64,000 nt of DNA from Aneurinibacillus sp. (GTDB lineage Bacteria; Bacillota; UBA5301; DYFA01). Where the stretch lies: contig DYFA01000006.1 in assembly GCA_020725425.1 (NCBI GenBank), forward strand, positions 22,546-86,545, given 5' to 3'. Below are positions 53,055 to 61,641 of this stretch, one piece after another. Every line of letters starts with the position of its first letter. Position 1 is the stretch's first letter. A model generated the notes under the pieces. That model was not told the origin of the DNA and did not search any database. It saw only the letters and a program-made list of their open reading frames with translations. Position numbers and translations under genes: made by a program.

Positions 53055-53101
53055 AAAAAAGAAAGAGGCGAAGGGGGAAAGCCTTGTCCACCCTTCGCCT
53101 C
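53055..53101 (-). terminator. Strong intrinsic terminator after yqeG
   Basis: Minus strand GAGGCGAAGGG ... CCCTTCGCCTC, perfect 11-bp stem with a 15-nt loop, followed by TTTCTTTTTTC. It begins 16 bp after the yqeG stop and marks the end of the sigK-yqeG side. tldD and following genes must have another promoter; none is obvious in 52985-53054. Confidence 0.88.
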
Positions 53102-53116
53102 CAGTATATGACCGAC

Positions 53117-53632
53117 TCAAGTCGAATATACCCCGGGCAGGCCCAGCCGGTGGCGGATCACGCTCTCGATGAGCCGCGAGATCTTGGTGCCGGCGAACTC
53201 ACGCGGCGAAATGGCCGAGACCAGGATGGAATACAGGCCCATCCGGTTGGCGCCCCACACGTCTGTCAGGAGCTGGTCGCCGACGGCGGCGGTGGCCCGG
53301 GGCTCCGTCCCGAGCAACTCCAGGGCACGCCGAAATCCCCCGCGGAAGGGTTTCCGGGCCCGGGCGATGAACGGGAGGCCCAACACCTCCGCCACCCCCG
53401 CCACCCGGCCCGGACGACCGTTCGAGATGATGCAGAGCCGGAAACCCCTCTCCCTGGCTTGGGCAACCCAGGCCGCCACCGGCCCCGGCACCTCGGCGCG
53501 CCCCCACTGCCAGGCGCAGAGCGTGTTATCGACGTCCAACACGATTCCCCGGATTCCCCGGGCCCACAACTCGTCGAGCTCGATCAGCGGCACCCCCGGC
53601 GCGAGCTGGGCAGGCCGGAATCTGGCGAACAT
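53117..53632 (-). CDS. yqeG: YqeG family HAD phosphatase
   Basis: A 171-residue HAD IIIA phosphatase: IVLDVDNTLCAWQWG holds the nucleophile Asp, LCIISNGRPGRV the second motif, ARKPFRGGFRRAL the Lys and VGDQLLTDVWGANRMG the third motif. YqeG resembles PGP phosphatases (Gep4 relatives); substrate here not shown. In Bacillus yqeG precedes yqeH/aroE; here aroE lies further downstream. ATG with GGAAGGAG. Confidence 0.93.
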   Translation of the reverse strand: MFARFRPAQLAPGVPLIELDELWARGIRGIVLDVDNTLCAWQWGRAEVPGPVAAWVAQARERGFRLCIISNGRPGRVAGVAEVLGLPFIARARKPFRGGFRRALELLGTEPRATAAVGDQLLTDVWGANRMGLYSILVSAISPREFAGTKISRLIESVIRHRLGLPGVYST

Positions 53633-53668
53633 GCGACACTCCTTCCCGGCCGGCGGACCGGGAGGGAC

Positions 53669-54379
53669 TCACCGGTAACCGTCGGCGCACATCTCCTTGA
53701 ACAGCTTGGCGATCGCCCGCTTCTCGATGCGGCTCACGTAAGAGCGGGAAATCCCCAGCACCCGGGAGATCTCCCGCTGCGTGCGGCGGGCGCTGTTGCC
53801 CAACCCGTACCGCAGTTCGAGGACCTTCTTCTCCCGCCGGGAAAGGCCGGCGAGCTTCTCGTAGAGCTTCTTCTGCTCCGCCTCGCTCTCCACCTGCTCC
53901 GCCACGATGTCGTGGTTGGTGCCGAGAATGTCCATCAGAGTGATCTCGTTGCCTTCTTTGTCCGCCCCGAGCGGTTCGTAAAGCATCATCTCGCTCCGGG
54001 AGCGCTTCGTGGCCCGCAGGCACATCAGGATCTCGTTCTCGATGCAGCGGGCGGCGTACGTGGCCAGCCTCGTTTTCTTGCTCCGGTCGAAGGTGTTGAT
54101 CGCCTTGATCAGACCGATCGTCCCGATGGAGATCAGATCGTCGGTGTCCTGGCCGGTGTTGTCGAACTTCTTCACGATATGGGCGACCAGGCGGAGATTC
54201 CGCTCGATCAGCACGTTCCGCGCCTCCTGGTCGCCCTGCTCCATCCGGGCCAGGTACTCGGCTTCCTCCTCCTCGGACAGCGGCTGGGGAAAGGCACTGC
54301 CGTTTGAGACATAGGAGGCCAGAAGCGAGAGGCCCTGGAGCAGGAAGACCAGGGCCGCCGATAACCACGCCGGGATCAA
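53669..54379 (-). CDS. sigK: RNA polymerase sigma-K (pro-sigmaK), uninterrupted
   Basis: A 236-residue late mother-cell sigma factor. The hydrophobic pro-sequence AALVFLLQGLSLLASYVSNG precedes FPQPLSEEEEAEYL; the S22-Y23 bond aligns with the SpoIVFB cleavage site of Bacillus. Region 2 has DLISIGTIGLIKAINTFD and TYAARCIENEILMCLR; region 4 has TQREISRVLGISRSYVSRIE. Unlike Bacillus subtilis and some clostridia, no skin element splits the gene. The start is TTG at 54379. A sigmaE/sigmaK-type promoter lies upstream. Confidence 0.96.
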   Translation of the reverse strand: MIPAWLSAALVFLLQGLSLLASYVSNGSAFPQPLSEEEEAEYLARMEQGDQEARNVLIERNLRLVAHIVKKFDNTGQDTDDLISIGTIGLIKAINTFDRSKKTRLATYAARCIENEILMCLRATKRSRSEMMLYEPLGADKEGNEITLMDILGTNHDIVAEQVESEAEQKKLYEKLAGLSRREKKVLELRYGLGNSARRTQREISRVLGISRSYVSRIEKRAIAKLFKEMCADGYR

Positions 54380-54411
54380 TCCGGCTCACCCCCCGAGCGA
54401 AGAGTCCTTAT

Positions 54412-54439
54412 TAGCGTATGCCTCCGGGGGGTTAATCGT
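54412..54439 (-). promoter_or_regulatory. Putative overlapping sigmaE/sigmaK promoter for sigK
   Basis: Minus strand AC, 17 nt, CATACGCTA fits the sigmaK consensus (AC - 16/17 - CATANNNTA) completely. CATACGCT also resembles the sigmaE -10 (CATACANT), with a weak GCACGAT at -35. Dual control with autoregulation is known for Bacillus sigK; here it is inferred. Start would be ~54405, about 26 nt before the TTG. Confidence 0.55.
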
Positions 54440-54446
54440 GCGCGTC

Positions 54447-55550
54447 CTACCTGCTAGGTGAGGCCATCCGACGCAATCCCGCTTCGTACCGGCGCTGGGC
54501 GAGGAGGTGCTCGCCGTAAGAACAGGAGAAGCGGTGGGTCCCATCCCCCTTCGCCACGAAGTACAGGTACGGGGTCGACTCCGGCTGGGCCACCGCGGCC
54601 AGGCTGGACCGCCCCGGATTGCCGATGGGTCCGGGGGGAAGCCCTGGATGGAGATACGTGTTGTAGGGGGAATCGACCTGGAGGTCGTCCAGGCTCAGGC
54701 GGCTTTTGTGCCTCCCCAGGGCGTACTCCACCGTAGCGCAGGACTGCAGCGGCATCCCCCGCGACAGGCGGTTGTAGAAGACGCCGGCGATCGTCCGCCG
54801 CTCCTCCTCGACCTGGGCTTCCGCTTCAACCAGTGAGGCCAGGACGACCATCTGGTAGAAGGTCACCTGCTGACGCAGCGGGCTCTGCTCGTACAGCGGG
54901 CGCGCTTCAGCCAGGAAACGCTCGACCATCCGGCGGAGGAGGCGCTCCGGGGGCTCTCCCCGGCTGAGCTCGTAGGTGTCCGGGAAGAGGAACCCCTCCA
55001 GGCTGGCCGCGCCGGCGAGTTCGGTAGGCAGACGGTCGCCGAACACCTTCTCCGGCGAGGAGACCAGCTCCCAGAGCTCCTCCTCCGTGCCCGCCCCGGC
55101 GCGCGCCAACCGGTACACCACTTCCCGGGCCTGCAGTCCCTCTGGTAACGTGACCCGGCGGGTCACGGTCCGCCCCTCCGCCAGAGCCGCCAGAACGGTC
55201 CACGAGGGCATCCCGGCGTTGAGGCGGTACTCGCCTGCCCGGAGCGACCGGTCCAGGCCGCGTACCCGCGCCAGCAGGCGAAAGAGCGCCGGATGCCGGA
55301 GAAGCCCCTCCCGGGCCAGCACCATGGTGGCCTCCCGGGTGGTCGAGCCCGGAGGGAGGTAAACGAGGCGGTCCGGTTGCGGAGGGGGAGACGCCGGGCC
55401 CAGGGCGACCAGGACCAGCGCCGCCAGGCCGAGCAGGGCCGCCAGACCCCGCGCCAGGAGGTACAGGGCGGCAGGATGGCGCCGCAGAAAGAGCAGCGCC
55501 TCCCGTTCCTTCTGCCCGAGCCCTGCCAGTGCTTGGCGCGCCGGGTCCAT
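54447..55550 (-). CDS. mltG: Endolytic murein transglycosylase MltG (YceG-like)
   Basis: A 367-residue protein with an N-terminal cytoplasmic segment, one membrane helix (~30-52, LYLLARGLAALLGLAALVLVAL), a LysM-like subdomain (VYLPPGSTTREATMVLAREG) and the YceG catalytic domain: SLEGFLFPDTYELSRG, MVVLASLVEAEAQVEEER with the catalytic Glu, and GVFYNRLSRGMPLQSCATVEYALG. It releases nascent glycan strands. It has its own sigmaA promoter. Confidence 0.95.
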   Translation of the reverse strand: MDPARQALAGLGQKEREALLFLRRHPAALYLLARGLAALLGLAALVLVALGPASPPPQPDRLVYLPPGSTTREATMVLAREGLLRHPALFRLLARVRGLDRSLRAGEYRLNAGMPSWTVLAALAEGRTVTRRVTLPEGLQAREVVYRLARAGAGTEEELWELVSSPEKVFGDRLPTELAGAASLEGFLFPDTYELSRGEPPERLLRRMVERFLAEARPLYEQSPLRQQVTFYQMVVLASLVEAEAQVEEERRTIAGVFYNRLSRGMPLQSCATVEYALGRHKSRLSLDDLQVDSPYNTYLHPGLPPGPIGNPGRSSLAAVAQPESTPYLYFVAKGDGTHRFSCSYGEHLLAQRRYEAGLRRMASPSR

Positions 55551-55570
55551 CCAATCACCTCACGCCCACC

Positions 55571-55599
55571 ATTATAGTCCATCATCCACCAGGGAGCAA
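55571..55599 (-). promoter_or_regulatory. SigmaA-type promoter for mltG
   Basis: Minus strand TTGCTC (55599-55594), 17 nt, TATAAT (55576-55571). The -10 is perfect and the -35 is 3 of 6. Start near 55564, giving a very short leader before the ATG at 55550. Confidence 0.6.
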
Positions 55600-55604
55600 A
55601 CCGG

Positions 55605-55641
55605 CCAAAGCGAAGGCCGCCCGCTGCCAGTGCAGGCGGCC
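55605..55641 (-). terminator. Probable terminator after the DUF1292 gene
   Basis: Minus strand GGCCGCC ... GGCGGCC with an inner TGC/GCA pair, followed by TTCGCTTTGG. Stem strong, T tract imperfect. It lies 45 bp past the DUF1292 stop and just before the mltG promoter. Confidence 0.55.
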
Positions 55642-55685
55642 CGTGGCGCGACCCGAAGCGCCCCATCGTCGGGAGCCCCTCCCGC

Positions 55686-56003
55686 CTACTCCTCTTCGTC
55701 CTCTTCGCAGAGCTCGTAGTAGCGCTGCTCCGCTGCGGCGAACTCGGCGTCGTCCTCGATGTCGACCAGCACGTCCTCGCCCTTCTCGTCCTGTTCGACC
55801 CGGAAGATGACCGCCGACTCCTCGACCTCCTCGTGCTCCTCCTCCTCGGCCTCCTCCGCCTCCTCTTCCTCCTCGCCATCGAGGTCTTCCAACGGGATGA
55901 GCACGGCGTAACGCTTGCCTTTCAACTCGAAGAGCCGGTCCACGGCGAACTCGAACTCTTCCCCTTCATCGTTTACGATCGTGATCTCCTCGAATTCTTC
56001 CAT
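55686..56003 (-). CDS. DUF1292 (YrzB-like) acidic protein
   Basis: A 105-residue very acidic protein: FEEITIVNDEGEEFEFAVDR and GKRYAVLIPLED are the DUF1292 core, followed by a Glu-rich run (about residues 45-65) and VIFRVEQDEKGEDVLVDIED. YrzB-type proteins follow ruvX in Bacillus (yrrK-yrzB-yrrL), as here. Function unknown. ATG at 56003, with AGAGAGGA upstream, is 4 nt after the ruvX stop. Confidence 0.88.
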   Translation of the reverse strand: MEEFEEITIVNDEGEEFEFAVDRLFELKGKRYAVLIPLEDLDGEEEEEAEEAEEEEHEEVEESAVIFRVEQDEKGEDVLVDIEDDAEFAAAEQRYYELCEEDEEE

Positions 56004-56007
56004 GCAC

Positions 56008-56469
56008 TCACGTCCTCTCTGTCTCGTGCCCCGGACCCGGAAGCCGAGGCTTAGTCTTCCCGCCACTCCGGCGCAAATACCCGTCGAGGATCAGCGCCGC
56101 CGCCACCTTGTCGATGACCTGGCGGCGCCGGCGGCGGGACAGGTCCCCGGCGAGCAGGACCCCCTCCGCCTCCGCGGTGGTCAGTCGCTCGTCGAACAGC
56201 TCGACCGGTATCGGGACTGCTTTGGCCAGCTCGCCGGCGAACTCCTTTACCCGTGCTGCGGCCGGACCCTCCGAGCCGTCGAGGCGCAGGGGCAGGCCGA
56301 CCACCACCTTTTCCGCCTCGACTTCTTCCACAAGGGCGGCTACCGCCGCCACGTCCGTCTCCGGGCGGCGCCGGGCCACCACTGAGTGGGCCTGGGCTGT
56401 CAACCCCAGCGGATCGCTCACCGCCACCCCGATCCGCCGCTCCCCCACGTCCAACGCCAGGATACGCAT
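56008..56469 (-). CDS. ruvX: Holliday junction resolvase-like RuvX/YqgF
   Basis: A 153-residue RNase H-fold protein: MRILALDVGERRIGVAVSDP, VVVGLPLRLDGSEGPAAARV and LFDERLTTAEAEGVLL carry the acidic residues of YqgF. It is implicated in 16S rRNA 5' maturation or resolving junctions. ATG at 56469 has GAGGTG 4 nt upstream; the longer frame enters the reductase gene. It starts 8 nt after the reductase stop. Confidence 0.94.
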   Translation of the reverse strand: MRILALDVGERRIGVAVSDPLGLTAQAHSVVARRRPETDVAAVAALVEEVEAEKVVVGLPLRLDGSEGPAAARVKEFAGELAKAVPIPVELFDERLTTAEAEGVLLAGDLSRRRRRQVIDKVAAALILDGYLRRSGGKTKPRLPGPGHETERT

Positions 56470-56477
56470 GCCGCACC

Positions 56478-57449
56478 TCACACGATCTTGATCGCCATCT
56501 CGGGGCAGGCTGCCCCGCAGTAGCCGCAGAGCAGGCAGCGTTCCCGGTCCACCACCGCCCGGTCTTCCACCACCGTCAGCGCTCCGGACGGGCACGCCGC
56601 CGCACAGGCGCCACACCCGGCGCACCACGCCTCTATATGGAGCCACCGTCCGGTAGCCGCCACCGCCTGCGCCAGCCGCTCAAGCTCCGGCTCATCAGGG
56701 GCGTCCGGCTCCCCGGCCAGCCGGGCGACGAGGCCGGCGTTGAAACGGACCTCAGCCTCGCTGCGCATCCCCACCGCCACCGCCGCCACCCCGGGGAGGT
56801 CCAGCGCCCAGGCGAGGCTGTCGCGGGCCGATCCCCGCAGGTGGCCGCCGGCCAACGGCTTCATGACATAGAGACCTTTTCCCATCGCCGCCGCCAGGTC
56901 GAGCGCCTCCCGCATCGCCGGGAGACCTCCCTTGACTCCCAGCCCCGCCCGGTTCACCAGCGGGTGGATCACGTCGATCTCAGGGGTGAGAGCGGCCGCC
57001 CGCACGCCCTCGGCGGAGTGAGTCGAGAGGCCGATCGCCCGCACCAACCCCGCCGCTTTCGCCCGCACCAGGTATTCCAGGGCGCCGGCGTGCCCCCGCA
57101 GCTGGGCGGCGCTGTCCACCTCGTGGAGGGAGAAGACCGCCAGTTCCTCCCGGCCCAGGGCCCGCAAGGCCGTCTCCACACTGTCCCGCATGCCGGCGGC
57201 GTCCGGAGCGTAAGACTTGCTGGCGAGGTGGACCTCTCCGGTGGCTCCCCTCAGGCCCTCCCGGAGGTGGGGGTAAGTCCCGTAGAGGTCGGCGGTGTCG
57301 AAGAAGGTGATCCCGGCCTCGTAGGCCGCCTGGACGATCCGCCCGCCCTCCGCCGGGGTGAGGCGCGCCTGCAGCGGGCCGATGGTCAGCGCTCCGAAAC
57401 AGAGCCGGGAAACAGTCAGGCCGGTCCGCCCCAGGGTGCGGTACTCCAC
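56478..57449 (-). CDS. Aldo/keto reductase with C-terminal 2x[4Fe-4S] ferredoxin domain
   Basis: A 323-residue protein. The AKR barrel (residues 1-~260) has the tetrad Asp and Tyr in FFDTADLYGTYP, Lys in LASKSYAPDA and His in FSLHEVD. The last ~60 residues hold two clusters, CAGCGACAAACP and CLLCGYCGAACP. Such AKR-ferredoxin fusions occur widely in anaerobes with unknown substrates; the clusters suggest electron transfer to or from ferredoxin in addition to NAD(P)H. It overlaps neither neighbour and is 3 nt from the baseplate-J-like gene. Confidence 0.9.
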   Translation of the reverse strand: MEYRTLGRTGLTVSRLCFGALTIGPLQARLTPAEGGRIVQAAYEAGITFFDTADLYGTYPHLREGLRGATGEVHLASKSYAPDAAGMRDSVETALRALGREELAVFSLHEVDSAAQLRGHAGALEYLVRAKAAGLVRAIGLSTHSAEGVRAAALTPEIDVIHPLVNRAGLGVKGGLPAMREALDLAAAMGKGLYVMKPLAGGHLRGSARDSLAWALDLPGVAAVAVGMRSEAEVRFNAGLVARLAGEPDAPDEPELERLAQAVAATGRWLHIEAWCAGCGACAAACPSGALTVVEDRAVVDRERCLLCGYCGAACPEMAIKIV

Positions 57450-57452
57450 GCC

Positions 57453-58916
57453 TTAGAGCGCCCCTGCCGCCGGCGGGGCGATCGTGACGCGCAGCCGCCC
57501 CGACCATGAGGGGACGCGCTGGCGCGCCCCCTGGACGGTCACGCCCTTCACCCCCGGCAGAGCGCGCACCGCGGCTTCCGCCGCGGCTGGCGTCTTCCCC
57601 CGCACTGCCTGGCGGACCGCAGCCACGTCGATCGCCGAGACCACCTGACCGGTGACGGGGACGAGGAAATCCGCCAACTGCGGCTCGACCCGGCCGAACT
57701 GCGGGACGCCCGGGCTGACGGTGCGTTCGAGGGCTGTGTACCCTTCCGGGACAGTCCGGAGGAAGGCCTCGATGGCCGCCCGCTGCACCACTTCCGGCCG
57801 GTACGCCAGGCCGAAAGCGGTGGCCGCGGCGGAGGCCGCGACCTCGGCCCCCTCGTCGCCGGCGTGGGCCTTGGCGCTCACCTCAGGCGGGGAGAGGCGC
57901 AGGCTGCCAGGAATCAGGCGCATTTCTTGCGGCACCTGCTCCTCCAGCGCCGGCTGGGCCTGCCGCGCCAGGGCCGCCACGGCCTCCCGCTCGGCCCGCC
58001 CGATGTCGGCGGCCGTGACCACGGAAACCGTGCGGTCCTCGCCGCCCCGTAGCGGTTCAGGGTTGGTCACCTGCAGTCGGCCGGCAATCGCGGTCTTGAG
58101 CTTGACGATCCGGCCGGCGCTGACGTTTCCCTCGCTGCCCGGCTCGACCGCCTCGACCCGGGCCTCGGCCTGCCCCGCCCGGAGTCCGACCGCGATCTTC
58201 ATGAAGTACTCGGTCTTCACGCCCGGCACCTGGACCGTCTCCTGGACGCGGAAGGCGGTTCCGGCCGCCGTGGTGACGATCGTTCCCGCCGGCACCCGGA
58301 CTGCCTGGGTCTCCTGGTTGAGGAAGGTCACGCTGCCGCGGGCGCGGGCGACGCCGTAGCGGCGCCGGCCGGTGCTGGCGACCGTGGCGGAAGCCGTCAC
58401 CGGGTGCTGGAGGAGGGTCAGCGGCACTTCGCCCTCGCTCAGGCGGGCGCCCACCTTGCCGTGGAGCGTCACCTCACTGGAATGCTCCTTCACCACCGGG
58501 CGGACGGTCACCGTGACCACCGGCCCGGCCCACAACTGCCAGGCACCGATGAAGAGGATCAGCAGAGGCACCGCCAGGAGATGCGCCAGCCGGGGTCGGC
58601 GGGCCGCTTCTCCGCCCGCCGCTCGCCAACCGGCCGCCGTCGGTCCCGAAAGCTTCTCCCGCTCGGGAGGAACCCACTCAAGACCGGCCTCATCAGCCAG
58701 GCGTTGGACCACCGCATCGCCGCTCACCAACCGGAGGCGCTTCTGTTCCTGCTCGGCATAGAACCGGAGGAGCCGCAGGTTCACCGGGTTGCGCAAGACC
58801 GTCGCTTCGTCGGGCACGACGAACACCACCTGGCGCGCCCCCGACTGGCAGAGCCGACGGACCAGCCCGTTGATCTGCTCGTCCTTGTCCACCACAATCA
58901 GCTCGCGCTCAGCCAT
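57453..58916 (-). CDS. Baseplate-J-like single-pass membrane protein
   Basis: A 487-residue protein with an N-terminal ~90-residue cytoplasmic domain (ELIVVDKDEQINGLVRRLCQ, VVFVVPDEATVLRNPVNLRL), a Pro/Arg stretch, one membrane helix (~115-132, LLAVPLLILFIGAWQLW) and an external part. That part carries the baseplate-J pattern SVTFLNQETQAVRVPAGTIV, then GSEGNVSAGRIVKL, and a C-terminal BON-like repeat (ALPGVKGVTVQGARQRVPSW). No phage or secretion-system gene is near, so it is a domesticated or unrelated use of the fold. It lies between alaS and ruvX. Function unknown. Confidence 0.75.
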   Translation of the reverse strand: MAERELIVVDKDEQINGLVRRLCQSGARQVVFVVPDEATVLRNPVNLRLLRFYAEQEQKRLRLVSGDAVVQRLADEAGLEWVPPEREKLSGPTAAGWRAAGGEAARRPRLAHLLAVPLLILFIGAWQLWAGPVVTVTVRPVVKEHSSEVTLHGKVGARLSEGEVPLTLLQHPVTASATVASTGRRRYGVARARGSVTFLNQETQAVRVPAGTIVTTAAGTAFRVQETVQVPGVKTEYFMKIAVGLRAGQAEARVEAVEPGSEGNVSAGRIVKLKTAIAGRLQVTNPEPLRGGEDRTVSVVTAADIGRAEREAVAALARQAQPALEEQVPQEMRLIPGSLRLSPPEVSAKAHAGDEGAEVAASAAATAFGLAYRPEVVQRAAIEAFLRTVPEGYTALERTVSPGVPQFGRVEPQLADFLVPVTGQVVSAIDVAAVRQAVRGKTPAAAEAAVRALPGVKGVTVQGARQRVPSWSGRLRVTIAPPAAGAL

Positions 58917-58953
58917 GCGAACCTCACGCCGCCCGGCGGCGGCACTCCGTTTC

Positions 58954-61611
58954 CTAGGAGTGGTGAACTTGCTTCCGCAATACCTCTTCCGCCGCGGCCA
59001 GGGCCTCCGGCAGCCGCTCGGGCGATTTCCCGCCGGCCTGCGCCATCTCAGGGCGTCCTCCGCCCCCCCCGCCGACGGCCGCGGCCGCCGCCTTGACCAG
59101 GTCGCCGGCGTGGACCCCCCGCGCCCGCGCCCCCGGAGTGGTCATGGCAAGGAGCAGGGCTCGTCCCTCGTGGGCCGAGCCGAGGATGACCACGCCTTCT
59201 CCCAGTTTCTGGCGGAGTCTGTCCCCCGCTTGGCGCAGCCCTTCCGGATCGAGCCCGGAGAGAGTCCCCACCACGACCCGGAGCCCGTCGAGCTCGCGGG
59301 CCTCTTGGAGCAACTCTTCCACCGCATCCCCGACCAACCGGGCCCGGAGCGTTTCGACTTCCCGTCCCAGCTCGTGCCGCTCCTGGACTAGCTTTTCCAG
59401 TCGCTCCACCAGGAGGTCCGGGGTGACCTTCAGCCGGTCGGCCGCGGCGGCGACCAAATCGGCCTGCCGGAGGAGATGCTCTTCCGCCGCTTCCCCGGTG
59501 ACCGCCTCGATCCGCCGGACCCCGGCGGCCACGCCGCCTTCGGAGACAATCTTGAAGAAGCCGAGCTCGCCGGTCCGGCGGACGTGCGTTCCGCCGCAGA
59601 GCTCCCGGCTGAAGTCGCCGATCTCGACCACCCGCACGTCCTTCCCGTATTTCTCGCCGAACAGCGCGACCGCTCCCCGGGCCTCCGCCTCCTCCCGGGT
59701 CGTCACCTCCACCGTCACGGGGAGGTCCTCTCTCACCTTGGCGTTGACGATCCGCTCCACCGCCCGGAGTTGCTCGGCGGGCACCGGAGAGTAATGGGCG
59801 AAGTCGAAGCGGAGCCGGTCCGGGGCCACGAGCGATCCGGCTTGTGTCGCGTGTTCCCCCAGCACCAGCCGGAGCGCCCGGTGCACGAGGTGGGTCGCCG
59901 TGTGGTTCCGGGCCGTCGCCAGCCTGCGGCCGGCGTCGACCGCGGCCCGCACCTCGTCTCCCAGGCGGAGCCGGCCCTCAACCAGGAGCCCCCGGTGGAC
60001 GACCAAGCCCTCCGCCGGCCGGCGCGCCTCGGCCACCTCGACCCGGCCCGCCGGTCCCACCAGGATCCCCTCGTCGGCCACCTGGCCTCCGCTCTCGGCG
60101 TAGAAGGGCGTCCGGGTGAGCACCACCTCGACCTCGGCACCGGCTGAGGCCTCGGTCACCTCTTCGCCCCCCTGGAGCAGCGCCGCCACCACCCCTTGGT
60201 CCTCGGTCCGGTCATACCCGGAGAAGGCGGTGGGAGCTGTCCCCTCAGCGCCGAGCCGTTCCGCCAGGCGGGCGTAGATAGCCGCCGATCGGTCGAGATA
60301 AGCCCCTTCGCCCCGGGCCGCCCGGGCCCGTTCCCGCTGGGCGTCGAGCGCCGCCCGGAACCCGTCCTCGTCGACGGTGAACCCCTGTTCAGCCGCGATC
60401 TCCCTGGTGAGTTCCAGCGGGAAGCCGTAGGTGTCGTAAAGGCGGAAGGCGTCCTCCCCAGAGATGCGCCGCTCCTTTTGCGCTCCGGGCCGGCCGGTGA
60501 GTTCGGCCAGGATGGCCATGCCCTGCTCCAGGGTAGCCTGAAACCGGTCCTCCTCCTGGCGCAGGGTGGCGAGAATGGACGTCCGCTTCTCGACCAGGTC
60601 GGGGTAGGCCGCGCCCATCCGCTCGATCACCCGGTCGGCCACCTCCGGCAGGAACGACTCTTCCAACCCGAGCCTCCGCCCGTATCGCAGGGCCCGCCGG
60701 ATCAGACGGCGCATCACGTATCCGCGCCCCTCGTTGCCCGGCAGGATACCGTCTTTGGCCATGAAGGTCACGCCCCGGGCGTGCTCCGTCACCACCCGGA
60801 GGGCGACGTCGTCTTCCTCCGCCACCCCGTACCGCCGCCCGGAAAGCTCTTCCACCCGGGTCATCACCGGCCGGAGCAGGTCGGTCTCGAAGACGTTGTT
60901 CACACCCTGCATGATCACGGCGAGCCTCTCCAAGCCCATCCCCGTGTCGATCGACTTCTTCTCGAGCAGGTGGTACTCCCCGGCCTCATCCTTGTGGAAC
61001 TGAATGAAGACCAGGTTCCAGATTTCCATGAACCGGTCGCAGTTGCAGGCCGGGCCGCAGTCGGGGGAGCCGCAGCCGTACCCCCTGCCCCGGTCCACGT
61101 AAATCTCGGAGCAGGGACCGCACGGTCCCACCCCGATCTCCCAGAAGTTGTCCTCCTTGCCGAGACGGACAATGCGCTCCGGCGGCACTCCGGCCTTCTC
61201 CTGCCAGAGGCCGGCTGCCTCGTCGTCGTCCAGGTAGACGCTGACCCACAGACGCTCCGGGTCCAGCCTGAGGTGGCCGGTCACGAATTCCCAGGCCCAC
61301 TCGATCGCCTCGGCCTTGAAGTAGTCCCCGAAGGAAAAGTTCCCGAGCATCTCAAAGAAAGTGCAGTGTCGGGCGGTCTTCCCCACCCGCTCGATGTCCG
61401 GCGTGCGGAGGCAGGGCTGGCAGGTGGTCACTCGGTTGACCGTCGGGGTCGAAAGGCCCAGGAAGTATGGCTTGAACTGGACCATTCCGGCGCCCGTGAG
61501 CAGGAGCGTCGGATCGTTCTTGGGAACGAGCGAGGATCCCGGCAGGCGTTTGTGTCCTTTGCGTTCAAAAAAAGAAAGAAAGTCTTCGCGGAGCCGGTCG
61601 GCGGAGGTCAC
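58954..61611 (-). CDS. alaS: Alanyl-tRNA synthetase
   Basis: An 885-residue class II synthetase: LREDFLSFFERKGHKRLPGS, TLLLTGAGMVQFKPYFLG and GLERLAVIMQGVNNVFETD in the catalytic core; the editing domain has HTATHLVHRALRLVLGEH and the CGGTHV zinc site. The C-terminal DHHA1 domain contains a poly-Gly stretch. GTG with AGAGAGGGG upstream. The leader is only ~25 nt, so there is no T-box. Confidence 0.98.
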   Translation of the reverse strand: MTSADRLREDFLSFFERKGHKRLPGSSLVPKNDPTLLLTGAGMVQFKPYFLGLSTPTVNRVTTCQPCLRTPDIERVGKTARHCTFFEMLGNFSFGDYFKAEAIEWAWEFVTGHLRLDPERLWVSVYLDDDEAAGLWQEKAGVPPERIVRLGKEDNFWEIGVGPCGPCSEIYVDRGRGYGCGSPDCGPACNCDRFMEIWNLVFIQFHKDEAGEYHLLEKKSIDTGMGLERLAVIMQGVNNVFETDLLRPVMTRVEELSGRRYGVAEEDDVALRVVTEHARGVTFMAKDGILPGNEGRGYVMRRLIRRALRYGRRLGLEESFLPEVADRVIERMGAAYPDLVEKRTSILATLRQEEDRFQATLEQGMAILAELTGRPGAQKERRISGEDAFRLYDTYGFPLELTREIAAEQGFTVDEDGFRAALDAQRERARAARGEGAYLDRSAAIYARLAERLGAEGTAPTAFSGYDRTEDQGVVAALLQGGEEVTEASAGAEVEVVLTRTPFYAESGGQVADEGILVGPAGRVEVAEARRPAEGLVVHRGLLVEGRLRLGDEVRAAVDAGRRLATARNHTATHLVHRALRLVLGEHATQAGSLVAPDRLRFDFAHYSPVPAEQLRAVERIVNAKVREDLPVTVEVTTREEAEARGAVALFGEKYGKDVRVVEIGDFSRELCGGTHVRRTGELGFFKIVSEGGVAAGVRRIEAVTGEAAEEHLLRQADLVAAAADRLKVTPDLLVERLEKLVQERHELGREVETLRARLVGDAVEELLQEARELDGLRVVVGTLSGLDPEGLRQAGDRLRQKLGEGVVILGSAHEGRALLLAMTTPGARARGVHAGDLVKAAAAAVGGGGGGRPEMAQAGGKSPERLPEALAAAEEVLRKQVHHS

Positions 61612-61641
61612 GGGCTTTCCCCTCTCTGGAAAATCAACCTA

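Noticed and set aside
53669..54379. skin-type recombination site interrupting sigK
   Set aside because: The sigK frame is continuous from pro-sequence to region 4, with no recombinase gene in the window.
57453..58916. Prophage or contractile injection system suggested by the baseplate-J pattern
   Set aside because: No tail, capsid, portal, integrase or sheath genes are nearby; the surroundings are ordinary housekeeping genes.
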